Positions 62,177 through 64,000 of a DNA stretch of 64,000 bases are shown piece after piece. The notes beneath the pieces are model-generated. The model did no database searches and was not told the origin of the DNA. It saw nothing but the letters and a program-made list of their open reading frames with translations. The DNA lies in NCBI GenBank assembly GCA_008508345.1, contig QNGE01000951.1, forward strand, positions 5,002 through 69,001. The letters are read 5' to 3'. The stretch's first letter is position 1. Each line of letters starts with the position of its first letter. The stretch is from Paragonimus westermani. Lineage: Eukaryota > Platyhelminthes > Trematoda > Plagiorchiida > Troglotrematidae. The translations under genes and the position numbers were made by a program.

Positions 62177-62479
62177 TGAACACGTAACTAGCGTGATAAC
62201 AAAACAGAAAAGACATATATGAAACTAGTAAAAGCATTATTCGGGCTGGATCGTGAGTGGTACTCACGGCTAAATCCACAGTGAACGAAGGCTGATAGTC
62301 AGTTGTTTTTGTGCGCATAGCATCGGCTGTCAACGGATGATCAGTAATGCTTCGATATGCTTAAGAACTGGTGAGCTGTGAGCGTTCATCAAGACTTTAA
62401 ATGGAGATACGATATTGACAGTGTGATCTACGTTCTATAAATGTTTTGCTTTGAATGAAGCGGCGTTCCGTCCTCGCTG

Positions 62480-63130
62480 GGTGTCACCGATTGGCGGGTG
62501 AGTCAGTGCATCCATCAACCCTCCTGGGAATGTGCTTCCTGGGCCTGGCTTTAAGCTTCATTTCTGTTCTACCAATGTATGCCTTTCTGCAGCTGCAGAA
62601 AAACTGACAAATATAGTGACTGGTATAAAACCCAAGAGTTTGCTTTTTAGCCAAGGGCAGAGGTAACCTAGTCGTTTGTGAGAGCAGGATGAGGTTTATT
62701 GCATTATACACAAGTATCAACGTGGCACTCATCATCTTTCCGAAGTTGTTCATGAAACTGTCACCTTTGATGTTCGAGCATTTCTAGATACTCCCACCGT
62801 TGCATTTTCTGCACTTCCGGATAAAACGTACCAGGAAATTGTTAGCATGATGCGTTTCATACGACACTATTCAGCTTACAGTCTATTCTGCGAGCATACT
62901 CAAGATGCTCCGTAAAACAGTGCAGGCACTAATGAACTTTTGTGTTCAGCAGAAACAAAACTTATGAAGTCCATGTGTTGTCTCGCCCATGTTGGTTTAC
63001 GGTGCACTGAACACTCAATGGATCCTTTGGAATAGCGTCTAACCAGGGTGTCCAAGAGGAGCAAACTCTTCTCACTTTCGTACTCCACTGGGACTGAATT
63101 ATTTGGGTGGACGGGTTTTGAATCGTTCTT
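62480..63130 (-). pseudogene. Penelope-like element remnant
   Basis: Upstream part (63088-62900): EKSLLLLDTLVRRYSKGSIE then CSVHRKPTWARQHMDFISFV, the PLE segment around the last palm aspartate. A gap of unreadable or lost thumb sequence follows. The nuclease entry is at about 62615-62510: YICQFFCSCRKAYIGRTEMK then LKARPRKHIP, with YIGRT intact. Frameshifts separate the parts and the C-terminal block is not evident. Hammerhead-bearing repeats lie on both sides in opposite orientation (62141-62176 and 63882-63918). Confidence 0.82.
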
Positions 63131-63881
63131 TCTATCTGTTCCTTGTCTTATCCGATCAGGGGGTATTTAAGTTCGTTCATAATTGGAACTGATGACTGTT
63201 CAATTTTGGCCAGAAAGACATCGGCTAAAACAAACCCGAATGGACTCCTGATGGTTACACCATCTATCTATTGAAAAACCTTATTCAAAATGTAAAGTTT
63301 CACATTTTACGTGCTGGATAAAAGTAAACGCTTCAACTAGCCAACAGGTAGTGGGATATAATTGGAGTCGGATGAAAAGTGCATACGTACAAAATCAGTT
63401 GTTTCTAGCAGTGGCATATCTGTAAATATGGAACTACCACCAATAGAACACACGGTGTCCTTAACAATATTCAGTTTCTCAGTATATCATATTCACTATA
63501 AAGTGTCTGTCGAAGTATGTACACATTTTTTTCGGAGAGGTTTTAAAATATCAACCAACCATTCTGCTGACCCATGGTAAGGAGAATCTTTCGTTGCCAG
63601 AATTGACTGCATAGAAATATCGGATTTGTGAGTTTTAGACAAACAATACAGTTGTAGAGTCTTGGTACCTACTTATTTTAGCAGGCGATATTGTTGTTCG
63701 TTGATGAAACCATGCCACAAAGGCGTCTGTAACCCACTAGCTGTCTATTCCTGTATTAAAGGAACGATGTCCGGCTTTTTTTACAGGTTTGACTTTGCTA
63801 GAATCTGTCAGACTTTCTTCCACCTTGTTCGTATATTCGTACGAGTCTTGTCGGTTTTGTTTTCGTGCTAGTCACACGTTC
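63131..63881. other. No recognisable gene
   Basis: Open frames at 63362-63580 and 63662-63871 (+) have no recognisable domain. Confidence 0.4.
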
Positions 63882-63918
63882 ACAACTGACAAGAATGTGA
63901 GAAATCAATTCCTGTCGT
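63882..63918 (+). ncRNA. Decayed hammerhead-like motif, inverted partner of 62141-62176
   Basis: Plus-sense sequence parallels the 62.1-kb motif over about 70 bases (shared GTTTTGTT, GCTAGT, CGTTCAC, GAAATCAATTC, GTCGTAATTTGTGTC). The core has decayed: CTGACAA in place of CUGANGA, and the base before GAA is changed. Stem I no longer closes fully. Confidence 0.55.
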
Positions 63919-64000
63919 AATTTGTGTCATCTAACTATTTTATCAAATGACATGACATTTTCCACAAAACGAATTGACCACGATCTCCAAAGAACGCTTT

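Noticed and set aside
1..64000. CRISPR arrays, rRNA genes, bacterial operons, DNA transposase genes
   Set aside because: No regular spacer arrays, rRNA-like blocks, clustered same-strand genes or transposase motifs were seen.

Overview
The window reads as nuclear DNA of an invertebrate, most likely a parasitic flatworm (trematode-like). There is no dense gene array, no operons and no long uninterrupted host genes. There are scattered short exon-like reading frames with splice-type borders, many decayed retroelements, tRNA-derived SINE-like heads and AT microsatellites. The strongest clues to the host are a Ty3/gypsy element whose Gag carries the unusual CHCC finger typical of the CsRn1 clade (described from Clonorchis), and many Penelope-like elements (PLEs) with hammerhead-ribozyme-like motifs beside them. 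The species cannot be named from sequence alone.

Layout. 1-1640: degenerate LINE reverse transcriptase (+). 1975-2400: PLE remnant (-) with an intact-looking hammerhead just 3' of it (1846-1886). 6795-7074: a good exon candidate (+). 7975-8052: PLE GIY-YIG scrap (+). 8.1-15.3 kb: no recognisable gene. 15.34-15.86 kb: a repeat containing two diverged 172-bp units. 16.67-17.03 kb: exon candidate (-). 18.84-19.37 kb: PLE remnant (+). 20.85-21.21 kb: inverted copy of the 15.5-kb repeat, fused to the truncated 3' end of a gypsy element whose gag and pol (21.2-24.72 kb, -) are otherwise uninterrupted. 25.94-26.24 kb: terminal-exon candidate (-). 31.26-32.51 kb: a PLE remnant bracketed by inverted ~260-bp repeats, each with a hammerhead-like hairpin. 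33.2-35.1 kb: a cluster of exon candidates (-), one with a canonical EF-hand loop. 40.0-40.25 kb: exon-like ORF (+). 43.7-44.8 kb: PLE (-) with 3' hammerhead motif. 47.7-50.65 kb: two PLEs in convergent orientation. 52.15-52.48 kb: PLE C-terminal scrap (-). 55.1 kb: orphan hammerhead-like motif. 55.66-55.94 kb: exon candidate (+). 61.5-63.9 kb: PLE (-) between two oppositely oriented copies of another hammerhead-bearing repeat, plus a third copy.

How the parts fit. Most recognisable protein-coding sequence is retroelement-derived. The PLEs follow one plan: reverse transcriptase, then a GIY-YIG endonuclease, then a hammerhead-bearing terminal repeat. All copies seen are broken by stops or frameshifts. 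The gypsy copy has an intact gag, protease, RT, RNase H and integrase catalytic core, so it is the youngest insertion, but it lost its integrase C-terminus and 3' LTR at a sharp junction with another repeat. The exon candidates suggest one or more large-intron host genes, mostly on the minus strand; they cannot be joined into models without transcripts.
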